Notes under the pieces: generated by a model | Database searches by the model: none | What the model saw: only the letters and a program-made list of their open reading frames with translations | Told to the model about the DNA's origin: nothing | Shown: piece after piece, positions 53,123-61,943 of the stretch | Position numbering within the stretch: the stretch's first letter is position 1 | How the letters are laid out: each line of letters starts with the position of its first letter | From: Uliginosibacterium gangwonense DSM 18521 | GTDB lineage: Bacteria > Pseudomonadota > Gammaproteobacteria > Burkholderiales > Rhodocyclaceae | Direction of reading: 5' to 3' | DNA length: 64,000 nt | NCBI RefSeq assembly: GCF_000373965.1 | Contig: NZ_KB892866.1 | Span: 90,566 to 154,565 of the forward strand | Made by a program: the position numbers and the translations under genes

Positions 53123-54223
53123 TCATGCACACACAATATCAAACTCTGCCTGCGGCACTGACCGCGCCAGCCGCGCATGACGAAGCGCCGCCTGCAGCAA
53201 ACCTTCGAAACCATCGACCCGCAGGCCATATTTTTCAGCAAGCTGCTGCCACGGCAACTCTGCGATGAAACCAGAGATCGCCCGTTCTTCGTCCGCCGAC
53301 CGCAGCCCCATAGGGGTGCTCATCAGCGACAGCCTGATCTCAGCTTGGTTGAGCGCAGCCAAGGCGTCATCGGCGCTATCGAAAAGCAACGCAAGTGCGA
53401 GCGCGTAGTACTGAGCCGGATACGCCAAATCTGTGCTGCTGTAGGTCCGGCAAATAGATGAAGCTCTTCCCTTCGTGAAAACATCAGGGATGTATTCCTG
53501 TAGCCACCGACGATCAGTGCGTTCGATCGCGAGCTTGTCCATATGATCGCCATGCGATCCAAGACGTCCCCGAAGATCCAGAAAACGCGCCCTGTCACGG
53601 ATGAGCTGCGCCATCTGCGCAAGATTGATGGGCGCATCCAGCGTCAGAAAGCCTGTGCAAATTTCGCCATAGCGCCGTAACACAGGATGGGCGACAAACT
53701 CCTCCGCCATCTCATCGGCCTGGCCCTCGGACACAAATGCCTCAGGTAGCTGCCGCATGGCGTCATCAGCCGCAGTGGAGTAAAGCCCGCACAAGTGCTC
53801 GACGCACCAACTGACACCAAACAGCTGATGGCTGCGCCTCCAATACGACACGCCTAGCGATCTGAGATCCTGCTCAACACATTGGGGACAAAAGCGAATA
53901 GTCTTGGTCGCTCCCTTTCTTGCCGAAATCATCAATGACTGCCATTGAATAGATTCCGATGTCCAGTCTATGTCCTGCTCTTGCACAGCTTTGAAGAACG
54001 GAACCAACGTGTGGCTATATATGTACTGCCTGAGCGGCATGCGACTCAGATCTGCCAGTTGCCCCAAGTACTTTTGATTGTCCGAAGCGGCTCCAATCAG
54101 CGACGACAGGCTGCGCGAATGCCTTTTCCGTTCAGGTATACCGGCGAGGATGAAGATCCTCGCCATATGCCCCTGCGCCAGCTCATCCGGCAAAGGCGCA
54201 GGTGCGCAGGAAAACCCGGCCAT
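53123..54223 (-). CDS. tniQ: TniQ family transposition protein
   Basis: The 366-residue protein has the TniQ N-terminal layout. PLPDELAQGHMARIF opens it, and the zinc-finger pairs RFCPQCVEQD and SWCVEHLCGLYS follow at about 110-150. A helical C-terminus is too short for a TnsD-type DNA-binding part. TniQ proteins connect a target-recognition factor to TnsC. Its ATG overlaps the stop of the HTH gene upstream (TGATG). Together with the larger TnsD-like gene at 54661 it gives this element two target selectors. Confidence 0.85.
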   Translation of the reverse strand: MAGFSCAPAPLPDELAQGHMARIFILAGIPERKRHSRSLSSLIGAASDNQKYLGQLADLSRMPLRQYIYSHTLVPFFKAVQEQDIDWTSESIQWQSLMISARKGATKTIRFCPQCVEQDLRSLGVSYWRRSHQLFGVSWCVEHLCGLYSTAADDAMRQLPEAFVSEGQADEMAEEFVAHPVLRRYGEICTGFLTLDAPINLAQMAQLIRDRARFLDLRGRLGSHGDHMDKLAIERTDRRWLQEYIPDVFTKGRASSICRTYSSTDLAYPAQYYALALALLFDSADDALAALNQAEIRLSLMSTPMGLRSADEERAISGFIAELPWQQLAEKYGLRVDGFEGLLQAALRHARLARSVPQAEFDIVCA

Positions 54224-54579
54224 CACAGCGTCCCTCCGTGTTTGTCGCAGTGGTTGAGCGCTGCAAGACTGCGGATGACTCCGACGAGTGCTTTGGCGTG
54301 CTCAGAAGTCCCATCCCAAACCTCATCCACTGCCTGGTGAAGCTCCGCCCCTCCCACAAGCTCCGAATTTTCAGGTCGGCTCTGCGCATCAGAAAATACA
54401 TATTTGCATACAGCCACGAAGAGCTTCGAGCGGCGTTTTGATGTGCCAGAAAATATTCGGCTGATCTGTGACTGACTGGCCTCAAGAGCCGCTGCTATGG
54501 CCGATTGCGTAAGCCCACGCATCTTGGCATGCTGGGCCAATTGCAGTGCTTCATCACGTAGGGACGTCTGTGCGCTCAT
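54223..54579 (-). CDS. Small XRE-like HTH protein upstream of tniQ
   Basis: The 118-residue protein has a helix-turn-helix at about residues 20-45 (LTQSAIAAALEASQSQIS, then RIFSG). A C-terminal helical part with ELHQAVDEVWDGTSEHAKAL follows. It is the first gene of a two-gene unit with tniQ. It may control transposition genes or act in target choice. An in-frame TTG at 54618 is less likely than ATG 54579. Confidence 0.75.
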   Translation of the reverse strand: MSAQTSLRDEALQLAQHAKMRGLTQSAIAAALEASQSQISRIFSGTSKRRSKLFVAVCKYVFSDAQSRPENSELVGGAELHQAVDEVWDGTSEHAKALVGVIRSLAALNHCDKHGGTL

Positions 54580-54660
54580 GCGCAAACTATGCGCGAAATA
54601 TGCATTTATTGCAACCAATGCATACCCAGAAACGCAGTGACGGCAGAACCGGAAAACGCC

Positions 54661-56178
54661 TCAGCGATGCCAGAGCCCTGGAAGGTTCTCTACCAGCCAA
54701 GCGCGATCGTTGTTGTAGAGCCACTGAAAGCCATTGCTCGGCAGCCTCCGGATTTTCTTGATCGGCACACCCGGATTTTCGGCCAAGGTGGTGAGAAACC
54801 TCAGCCGATAAGCATCTCGTTTGCGCTCAAAGTGCCGGTTCTGCCAGATTTCTCGCAGCTCCGGTCGTGCCGCCAGATAGTCTTTGATGAAGCTCCGCCG
54901 TACTCTCAGAGAGGACGCGATCAGGGGTGGGTCATCTCCTCGGCGCAGCATAAGCTCGACCTGCTTTTCGCGGTCGGTTCCCACAACCCGAGGGCGGGTT
55001 CCATATGCAACACCTGCACGCTGCAGGCACTTAGTCGCAAGCGTAACCGTCATGCCCAGCTCATCGGCGGCACGACACACAGAGAGCCCTTGTTCTTGGA
55101 CCAGGGTTTTGAGCTGCTGCGTCAATCCCGCTCGCTCTTCTGTCAGCAGCGTGCGCCGCTCCGCTGCAGCCAGCGTCGCCGTTTCGTCGTACGCAGCCAG
55201 GAAAGCCTCTGGGGACTCAAACAAGAAGGCGAGCAGCAACAAGTGCTTCACAGGATGTTGTCGCCCCGGATATTGGCGGAGCAGCGAGCCAACGAAACCT
55301 CCCGTAACCCCGTGGGCTGCAGCAATGAATTCGAAACCGGGCACGGCTTCCAATCCGGCAAAGCGTGACCGAAGCTGATGGCACATAGGTCTGAACATCA
55401 GCCGCCCATCACCACCCGACCAGCCTTCACGCGCGGCTTGTCGCACATAGGTATCGCGCAAGTCTTCTGTTTCGAAGAGGCGGACCTCTTGTTCGCTCTT
55501 TGCCCTCAACGCGCGCCCCCAAAACTCGATCCTCTGGAGGGCATCCATTACCGAGGTGCAAACACGGGGAAGCTCACCCCATTCATCCGCATTCAACATG
55601 TGGGGCAATATTAACTGCTGTCGTCTTGCACGCGAATGCGCGGATTCGGTGGCAACCCTCAGCAGCACTCTGTGCTTCGGGCAGACTCTTGCTCCAGGGA
55701 GTTGCTGTTCAACGCGCCAATGTGCCACGTAGTGGGAGCGAACGTCTTCGTCCGCACATGCCGCACATGATTTCAAGGGCGCAGGCGTACCGATGCGACT
55801 TGTCGTGAGTCCCATCATCCTGCCTATCGCAAAACTATCGCCAGCACGCATGGCCTGGCTGACCTTGCCAAAAAGGTCAACGCCCAGAAAGGGGGCAAAT
55901 GCGCCGAACGCCGAGTGCTCGTGGGCGATATGGGCCGCACCACCGAAAGCCCCCGCAGTTCTCTCGACTAGCGCATCAAGCTGCACGGGGAAATCTGTTC
56001 TGAGCGCTGCGTGGGGGTTGCCGAACAACTGTCGGCTAGTGGTGCGAGAGCATGCATTGCTCGACAGCACGTGATATCTGGCAACCCAGCTATAGAGGGT
56101 TTCATCAGAACGGAGCGGGGGCAGCGACAACCCGCCCAAGCCAGGAAGCTCCAAAAAACCTACACCATGCTCATCCAT
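54661..56178 (-). CDS. tnsD: TnsD-like target selector (TniQ domain plus long C-terminus)
   Basis: The 505-residue protein begins with a TniQ domain: LPPLRSDETLYSWVARYH, and a zinc finger with SCAACADEDV, HWRVEQQLPGARVCPKH. A long helical C-terminal part (about 330-505) with two HTH-like stretches follows (LSVCRAADELGMTVTLATK and PPLIASSLRVRRSFIKDYLA). This is the design of TnsD, which binds a fixed chromosomal attachment site and recruits TnsC. It lies alone on the minus strand, with tnsABC divergent about 1.3 kb away. Confidence 0.85.
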   Translation of the reverse strand: MDEHGVGFLELPGLGGLSLPPLRSDETLYSWVARYHVLSSNACSRTTSRQLFGNPHAALRTDFPVQLDALVERTAGAFGGAAHIAHEHSAFGAFAPFLGVDLFGKVSQAMRAGDSFAIGRMMGLTTSRIGTPAPLKSCAACADEDVRSHYVAHWRVEQQLPGARVCPKHRVLLRVATESAHSRARRQQLILPHMLNADEWGELPRVCTSVMDALQRIEFWGRALRAKSEQEVRLFETEDLRDTYVRQAAREGWSGGDGRLMFRPMCHQLRSRFAGLEAVPGFEFIAAAHGVTGGFVGSLLRQYPGRQHPVKHLLLLAFLFESPEAFLAAYDETATLAAAERRTLLTEERAGLTQQLKTLVQEQGLSVCRAADELGMTVTLATKCLQRAGVAYGTRPRVVGTDREKQVELMLRRGDDPPLIASSLRVRRSFIKDYLAARPELREIWQNRHFERKRDAYRLRFLTTLAENPGVPIKKIRRLPSNGFQWLYNNDRAWLVENLPGLWHR

Positions 56179-56235
56179 GGCAGAAATTTCCTCAGATATG
56201 CGGTGCCCACTTCCAGTTCAATTGCAGCCCTTTGA

Positions 56236-56547
56236 TCAATCAAGGTCCGAACGATTAATCTGCCATACGCCCCATGCTGCATAGATCATGCCCACCACCG
56301 CGAAGACCCAGCGAAACCAGTCATGCGATGGCATCGCCATGGCGCACCCCATTGAAACCGGGGCAATGAAGAGCAGAGTCAGGCCAAAGCGCCGACGCCG
56401 TTCGGCACGCACAGAGGCAATTGCAGCGAATTCGCGACTGCCCACAGGCGGCTCCTCAGCGCCTTTTGATAAAGGATCCAAGGCATGACGCACGCTAAGA
56501 AAAGCTTTGACGTGATGCCTCACTTGTTCGTCATGGTTTCTCATCAC
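56236..56547 (-). CDS. Small protein with two membrane helices
   Basis: This 103-residue protein has a charged cytoplasmic first half (HVKAFLSVRHALDPLSKG) and two hydrophobic helices at about 55-75 and 78-97 (FGLTLLFIAPVSMGCAMAM and WVFAVVGMIYAAWGVWQ). It lies 8 bp after the XRE gene and is probably in the same transcript. I recognise no family. Small two-helix proteins in islands can be effectors or phage-type membrane proteins. Confidence 0.55.
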   Translation of the reverse strand: MMRNHDEQVRHHVKAFLSVRHALDPLSKGAEEPPVGSREFAAIASVRAERRRRFGLTLLFIAPVSMGCAMAMPSHDWFRWVFAVVGMIYAAWGVWQINRSDLD

Positions 56548-56554
56548 TCCCTCG

Positions 56555-56956
56555 TCACGAGATAAGCCGTAACGTACGGTTTAGCGCCGCCGGGTCGATA
56601 TCTTCAGCATTTTCGAACTGTGAGTAGAGCGTACAAAGGAGATCTTCCAGCTTCGGACGGGGAATGCGGACACCATGCTCTTGTGACCACTCCATTACGG
56701 CGTCAACCAAGACACTCATCAGGCGCCAATCGAAGCTTTTCGAGAGGTGCTGACCTGTTAGCAAGAAAACCTCATCAAACCCGGCCTCAGACAAGCTCCT
56801 AACGTATTCGAGATCAGGAATACGCGCGTCCGTCTCATACGCCACCTGCGTCGTCTTAGAAACTTTGCCAACAACTGCTGCCTGCGCCTGCGTTAGTCCA
56901 AGTCGCAAGCGTTCTGCGCGTAGCCTCGGTCCAAAAGATCCGTTTTGTTGAATCAT
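56555..56956 (-). CDS. XRE-family HTH regulator
   Basis: The 133-residue protein carries a clear Cro/C1 HTH at residues 8-62: LRAERLRLGLTQAQAAVVGK, then KTTQVAYETDARIPDLEYV. The C-terminal helical extension has MEWSQEHGVRIPRPKLEDLL. It is divergent from the small DNA-binding protein at 57031, with 74 bp between the starts, a typical switch layout. Confidence 0.85.
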   Translation of the reverse strand: MIQQNGSFGPRLRAERLRLGLTQAQAAVVGKVSKTTQVAYETDARIPDLEYVRSLSEAGFDEVFLLTGQHLSKSFDWRLMSVLVDAVMEWSQEHGVRIPRPKLEDLLCTLYSQFENAEDIDPAALNRTLRLIS

Positions 56957-57030
56957 GACAACAATCTGTGTTTACGATTGTTCAAAATTATTCTACATTC
57001 ACAAAAATCGCAACAGAAAAGTGAGTGCAC

Positions 57031-57273
57031 ATGCCGCAAGCGCTACCCCCTGAAGTGCCACGTACGCTGGAACAGGCGAAAGATTGGTTCTACGCGAACG
57101 GCGAGTCCGTAAGCAACTGGGCGAAGGCGCGCGGTTTCCGTCGAGAGATCGTGTATGCCGTGCTGGCTGGACGCACACGGGGATGTCGCGGTGAAGCACA
57201 CCGCGTAGCTGTGGCCCTTGGCTTGAAGGCGCCCCCACCAGATCAGACGCCGCTAGGAGGCGCCATGTCGTAA
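57031..57273 (+). CDS. Small DNA-binding protein (phage-repressor-like)
   Basis: This 80-residue protein reads LEQAKDWFYANGESVSNWAK and REIVYAVLAGRTRGCRGEAH, then VAVALGLK. The pattern matches the small putative DNA-binding proteins (Cro/excisionase-like) found next to XRE repressors in islands. It is divergent from the XRE gene and ends before a terminator. ATG 57031 is chosen over GTG 57025. Confidence 0.7.
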   Translation: MPQALPPEVPRTLEQAKDWFYANGESVSNWAKARGFRREIVYAVLAGRTRGCRGEAHRVAVALGLKAPPPDQTPLGGAMS

Positions 57274-57294
57274 AACGCCAGCAGTAGAAAGCAC

Positions 57295-57331
57295 AAAGCC
57301 CCCAAACCTTTGGCGAGGTCGAGGGGCTTTT
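57295..57331 (+). terminator. Terminator of the small DNA-binding protein
   Basis: AAAGCCCC pairs with GGGGCTTT around a 20-base inner region, followed by T. It isolates the regulator from tnsA. Confidence 0.7.
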
Positions 57332-57385
57332 CTGGATGTGCTTGTCGCGCGGGTGCTTGACATGCACATCCTCTCCCCGAGAGGC

Positions 57386-57402
57386 CCCTGTTGTCAACAG
57401 GG
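57386..57402. promoter_or_regulatory. 17-bp palindrome upstream of tnsA
   Basis: CCCTGTTGTCAACAGGG is a perfect 8-bp inverted repeat about one central base, 102 bases before tnsA. A second, imperfect repeat (GTCTAAACC / GGTTAGAC) lies at 57429-57456. Both fit operators for an XRE-type dimer. TnsB-binding repeats are the alternative. Confidence 0.5.
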
Positions 57403-57503
57403 CCGCCTTGGACGGGTTCGTCGCGTTCGTCTAAACCCTGCGCTGGTAGGTTAGACCGACGCACACAGAGAGGTGTGATCATGAAAATTTTCAGGAGTGG
57501 CCG

Positions 57504-58484
57504 GTGAGCCGGCCAACGCTTGCCCGCCTGCGTCAGATTCTGGACCGCCAGGCCGTCCGACGTTGGGGGGCTGAATATCAGCCAGCAACCCGGTTTTCCA
57601 TTGGAGAGTTGCCGTCCGAAAGTCGCCCGAGCGCGCTTCGGTCAGCTCTCGTCGGTCGCGACATTGTCACACTGTCGCTGCCGGAACGGGCAGCCGCGCT
57701 GGTCGCGTTGCACAATCCAAATCTGTTCGATCTTCAGGAACAGAGGATGCTGGAAGTCTGTGCTGCACCACACCCTCTCGTTGGGCACCCCACAGCAATC
57801 GGTTGTAATCTGCTGCCGCTGCGGGGCACGTTGGAAATCGCCTCCGAAAAAGGATGGCTCACGCGGCATGCAAAGACCTGGGATCAAAACAACGCTCGCT
57901 GGTTGCCCTTCCCCTTCCTAGGCGATCTGTTGCTATTTCTACGCGATGACAACGGCCCGTACTGCATCAACTGGACGGTCAAGAAGCGCGCCGAGGACTT
58001 TGTACGCAGCCCGTTCGCGATGTCAAAGAAGTCGGAGCGCAACACGCCGCAGCAGTCCGTTCTACAGCGGCATGAAATCGAAAGCGAGTTCTACGCTGAC
58101 GCAGGGATCCCCACCCATCAAATCACCCTGAAGACCTTTGACAAAACGTTCGTCAGCAACCTGCTCAATTTGATCTTGTGGCACAACAGATCAACATCGA
58201 TCGAGCCAGCTTCAAGCCGATACGATGAAGCAGTTGAATTTGTGCGGCAATGCATCGACACCGACACACCTCAGTATGAGATAGCGAAAAGACTGGCAGC
58301 ACAATTCAGCTGCCCAGTTCAGGAAGATGCAAAACCATTCATCAAACAGGTGATATGGCACCGGGTAGTCCGTGTGGATCTGTTTCAGACCCTAGGCGAC
58401 AACATTCCCCTGTGCTCGGAAATCTTCGATCCTTTTGTCCGATACGCAGCACTGTTTGCCAGGGGCGCTCATGTTGATCGGTGA
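57504..58484 (+). CDS. tnsA: TnsA-like endonuclease of a Tn7-like transposon
   Basis: The 326-residue protein matches heteromeric-transposase TnsA, which cuts the 5' strands at the transposon ends. A PD-(D/E)XK-type site is present, with Glu79 (LFDLQEQRML), Asp141 (FPFLGDLLLFL) and Lys160 (INWTVKKRAEDF). A C-terminal winged-helix region follows, as in TnsA. The start is GTG 57504 with AGGAG seven bases upstream. It overlaps tnsB by 14 bases. Confidence 0.85.
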   Translation: MSRPTLARLRQILDRQAVRRWGAEYQPATRFSIGELPSESRPSALRSALVGRDIVTLSLPERAAALVALHNPNLFDLQEQRMLEVCAAPHPLVGHPTAIGCNLLPLRGTLEIASEKGWLTRHAKTWDQNNARWLPFPFLGDLLLFLRDDNGPYCINWTVKKRAEDFVRSPFAMSKKSERNTPQQSVLQRHEIESEFYADAGIPTHQITLKTFDKTFVSNLLNLILWHNRSTSIEPASSRYDEAVEFVRQCIDTDTPQYEIAKRLAAQFSCPVQEDAKPFIKQVIWHRVVRVDLFQTLGDNIPLCSEIFDPFVRYAALFARGAHVDR

Positions 58485-60498
58485 GCAACTGGAGTTTCCG
58501 GAAGGCTATCTGTCTTTCGAGAAGGGGAAAGTCTATTCATATGCTGGGGGCAGCATGATCACCGGCCTCAAGACACTGGTCGAATTCACCACCCAGAGGT
58601 CCGGCCGGCGGGTTCACCTACATCGCATCGATCAAGACAGATTTCAGCTGGCCGTACGCGAACGATTTCTATGCGTCTGTGAAAAGCAGGCCACAGTACC
58701 ACCATGGCTGGCGGACATCGCGGGCATGGACATTGATGCCATGGACTTGAAGCGACAGTCAGCGATGCTGACAAATAGGAGTCGCGCCGAACAACGCTAT
58801 ACCTACATCGAACCGCTCCTTGTGCGATTGCCCGAGATACTCGCCGCAAACAACCCATTCTCGATCATCAACGAAGTCGCAGCTCAAGGCCCAAAGAAAC
58901 AGAACAGGACGCGACTTGCGGAATGGTTCTTCGCGTACATCTGTTTTGGCCGAAATTTGCTCGCCTTGTATCCAGAATTTCACAACACCGGGCGCTATGA
59001 CCGTAGTGGCGACGAGGGCTACCGCGCCCCCGTGGGCAGACCGTCACTCAGCAAAGGAAAGCTCCATGGCTTTGCGAGTCTTCCGATGGCTGAAGCTATA
59101 TGCGAATCCTACAGACGACATATGCGGCCTGGAAAACCGATGACAGAAATCTATCGTGACGCGATCATGCAAGATTGGGGGGTGCGGGGCCGTGTGAACA
59201 GCAAAGGCCAATGGGAGTTCTATCATCCCGAGGGACTGCCATTTCCTGACAGCTACGGGAAGTTTCGTTATCGAGTCATCATCTCGTTTGGTATCGATTG
59301 GGTTCAGCGCAATCTGTACGGCTTGGAGCGTATACGGAACAAGAAATCCCTTTCCAAGGGCTCGTTCTCCGAAGAAGTCAGTAACCTTCTTGAACGGGTG
59401 GAAGTTGATGCGTATTACGTTGAGGAATGCCCGATCTCCCCCATCACTGGCAAAGCCATGCCTCGCTTGGTCGTGGTCAGGGCGAAGTGCCTGCGCAGCA
59501 AGTGCATCGTCGGAATAGGATTCTCTGTCGAGAATGAGGAGGCAGAAGGCTATCGCAGCATGCTGTTCTCGATGAGTCTAGACAAGCACGAGTATGCCGC
59601 GATGCTCGGCATCGGGAATGGCATTCTGCCGTGGCCGTGCCGGGGTCTTCCCGCACACCTCATCCCCGACAGAGGATCTGCCCCCGCAGCGGCCATCGTG
59701 AACGACTTGCAGTCGCAGTTTCCTGTTCGTGAGTTGCCCCGCCCCTATTCAGGGCAGGGGAAAGCATCAATCGAAAGCTCGCATCCACGCACCATCACAC
59801 GGGAAGGCCGTCCATCCGAACGCATTTCCGAACTAAACATGATCCAGCTGGCGCAACGCGAATTTGCGTTGGCAGCCTTGCACAACCACACCAGCGATGT
59901 CAGTACCTACATCGCGGGAGATCGTTTGCGCGACATGGAGGCTCCAACGCCATATGCCATCTGGAACGACCTTGATTCGATCGGGCAAAACGACGGAATC
60001 TCGATCAGCGAGGAGGCCGCCGTGCGCGCATTTCTCGTCCCCCTGACCGTCGAACTACGTGAAGGGGGAATTTGGGTCGAGGATCGAAATTTCTACTCCG
60101 ATGAATTTGAAGCCAGCGGCATCATGGACATGGTCATGCCAGGCCAGACCGTCGGACTGAAGGGCTTTTGCATGCAGCTTTGCCTCCTGTATTTGTGGGT
60201 GGAGGTCAAAGGCCGCCTCATGAAGCTGGAACAACGCCTGCCATTTCGCGACAAATTCGGGCTGCGACTTCTTTCGCGGAATGATCTCATTGCCGAAGCA
60301 AAACTCCGGCGGGAATTGGAATCCTCTCAGAGAAGCGGCGCTGCAGCCGCAGCTGTTTCCGCACGCCATCTTTTTCAGCAGGCGACAGGCAAGGAGTGGG
60401 GGAACTATTCGGTCAGAAACTATCGTCCAAAGAAACGCGATGCGTTCGACTCCATCGAGATTCGCGCACTCAAGAGCAAGCGTAGAAAATCCGCATGA
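58471..60498 (+). CDS. tnsB: TnsB-like DDE transposase
   Basis: This 675-residue Mu/TnsB-type transposase joins 3' ends to target DNA. The RNase-H core shows Asp313 (VEVDAYYVE), Asp400 (LIPDRGSAPAA) and Glu435 (GQGKASIESSHPR), a full DDE set. Upstream helical DNA-binding domains span about 80-290. A basic C-terminal tail (KKRDAFDSIEIRALKSKRRK) suits the contact with TnsC. ATG 58471 with AGGGG before it is chosen; a TTG at 58435 is rejected. It overlaps tnsC by 4 bp. Confidence 0.92.
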   Translation: MLIGEQLEFPEGYLSFEKGKVYSYAGGSMITGLKTLVEFTTQRSGRRVHLHRIDQDRFQLAVRERFLCVCEKQATVPPWLADIAGMDIDAMDLKRQSAMLTNRSRAEQRYTYIEPLLVRLPEILAANNPFSIINEVAAQGPKKQNRTRLAEWFFAYICFGRNLLALYPEFHNTGRYDRSGDEGYRAPVGRPSLSKGKLHGFASLPMAEAICESYRRHMRPGKPMTEIYRDAIMQDWGVRGRVNSKGQWEFYHPEGLPFPDSYGKFRYRVIISFGIDWVQRNLYGLERIRNKKSLSKGSFSEEVSNLLERVEVDAYYVEECPISPITGKAMPRLVVVRAKCLRSKCIVGIGFSVENEEAEGYRSMLFSMSLDKHEYAAMLGIGNGILPWPCRGLPAHLIPDRGSAPAAAIVNDLQSQFPVRELPRPYSGQGKASIESSHPRTITREGRPSERISELNMIQLAQREFALAALHNHTSDVSTYIAGDRLRDMEAPTPYAIWNDLDSIGQNDGISISEEAAVRAFLVPLTVELREGGIWVEDRNFYSDEFEASGIMDMVMPGQTVGLKGFCMQLCLLYLWVEVKGRLMKLEQRLPFRDKFGLRLLSRNDLIAEAKLRRELESSQRSGAAAAAVSARHLFQQATGKEWGNYSVRNYRPKKRDAFDSIEIRALKSKRRKSA

Positions 60499-61868
60499 AC
60501 CCATTCGCCCACACATTGAAGAACGATCTGACGGACGTGCAACTCGACGCATACATCCGCCGCTCGCCACCCGCCTTGCAGGGGCTCGGTCGGCTCACGC
60601 CAGAGTCTGCCGAATTCAGACTCGGCGTCGCGCTCGAAAAAACCGTAGAGCCAACCGACCAGATGCGGCGGTTGCTGCGACATTTCCTGACTATCGCAGC
60701 GGAACACTGTATCGCCCACTACCCTGACGAAGAAACATTCAGAAGACGTTGCTACCAGAGTAATTTGACGGAGGAGCAACCGAAGTTTCTGATTTGTCTG
60801 ACCGGCCTTTCCGGTGTCGGAAAATCAGGAATTCTCGGCGCCTTAGAACGGATACTGAACGATCGTCACGACATCATTGCGCTGGACAATCTTCCCTCCT
60901 ATCCGGTGCAGCCTCTTTGGCCCATGACCGTAAAAACCGGCGTAACGTTGCCCAGTCTGCTCAGACCCTTTTTGTCCGAGGTGCTGAAGGCGCAAAAGCA
61001 GGTGCTAGGGGAAGATCTGCTGCAAGTCGCCTCAAAAGCTGCACATGCCCGAGGAGTGTCACTCGTTTTTGCGGATGAGTTCCAGTTCATCTCCACCAGC
61101 CAGGAAGCACACGCCAACGCGGCAAAAATTCTGCTTCAGCTCAGCCGACTTGGTCCGCCATTGGTCTATTGCGTCAATTACGACATGGTGGGACGCCTAG
61201 AGAAGCGCCCCCAGCAAGAAAGATCGCGTCTTTTCAAGAAGACGCTCGTCTTGTATCCGGACTCTGCAGATAGCGCAGACTGGCATGCAACGCTGGCCGC
61301 ACAACTCGGAGTGGCCGACGAGCTTTGCGGCACAGACAAATCCATCTCTATCGCCCGGTATGGCGAGATGATTCATCACTTCACGTTCGGAATAAAGGGC
61401 TTTTCCGCAAAGCTACTCCTCAAGGCGTACAGTTCTGCGAGGCGGTGCGGACGCGAATACATCTCGCCGCAAGACATTGAAATGGCATACAAATCTGGCG
61501 GCTATTATGCCGAACGCCAAGATGTAGAGCTTTTGAAACTCCAAGTCATTACAGGCAAGTCGCAAAGGCATGACCTCTGGTGCAATTTTGCCGCTCCGGC
61601 ATTCATCAGCGACAACGTCCAAGAGATCAATTCATCGATAAAGAAGGACTCTGTAGTCGTTCAAGCGGACCGAGCGATCGCCGAGCACAAACGCAGAGTC
61701 CTAGAGTCCTACGCTAAATCGTCTTTGGATCCAGAGGCGCGTGAGGCGTTGGCTTACCTCGAAAAACCGCCTGCAACACAGTCAGCAAAGGTTGTGAAGC
61801 TCAACAAGCCGCGAGCAACGAAAGATGAGCTTTTGAAGGGATTTTCAGAGTTCATGGAAAAGCCATGA
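60495..61868 (+). CDS. tnsC: TnsC-like AAA+ transposition regulator
   Basis: The 457-residue ATPase has Walker A LTGLSGVGKSGIL (Gly104-Ser111) and Walker B LVFADEFQF (Asp194-Glu195). Arginine-rich sensor regions follow (KRPQQERSRLFKKT). TnsC links the TniQ/TnsD target complex to the TnsAB transposase. ATGA overlaps the tnsB stop. The basic C-terminal 40 residues end in KGFSEFMEKP. Confidence 0.9.
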   Translation: MNPFAHTLKNDLTDVQLDAYIRRSPPALQGLGRLTPESAEFRLGVALEKTVEPTDQMRRLLRHFLTIAAEHCIAHYPDEETFRRRCYQSNLTEEQPKFLICLTGLSGVGKSGILGALERILNDRHDIIALDNLPSYPVQPLWPMTVKTGVTLPSLLRPFLSEVLKAQKQVLGEDLLQVASKAAHARGVSLVFADEFQFISTSQEAHANAAKILLQLSRLGPPLVYCVNYDMVGRLEKRPQQERSRLFKKTLVLYPDSADSADWHATLAAQLGVADELCGTDKSISIARYGEMIHHFTFGIKGFSAKLLLKAYSSARRCGREYISPQDIEMAYKSGGYYAERQDVELLKLQVITGKSQRHDLWCNFAAPAFISDNVQEINSSIKKDSVVVQADRAIAEHKRRVLESYAKSSLDPEAREALAYLEKPPATQSAKVVKLNKPRATKDELLKGFSEFMEKP

Positions 61869-61943
61869 CGGCGCCCGACCGGCTGCCCATGAACATCAAT
61901 ATGCTTCGCAAACGTATTTCTATCGTCTTGGGAGTTAGAACTA

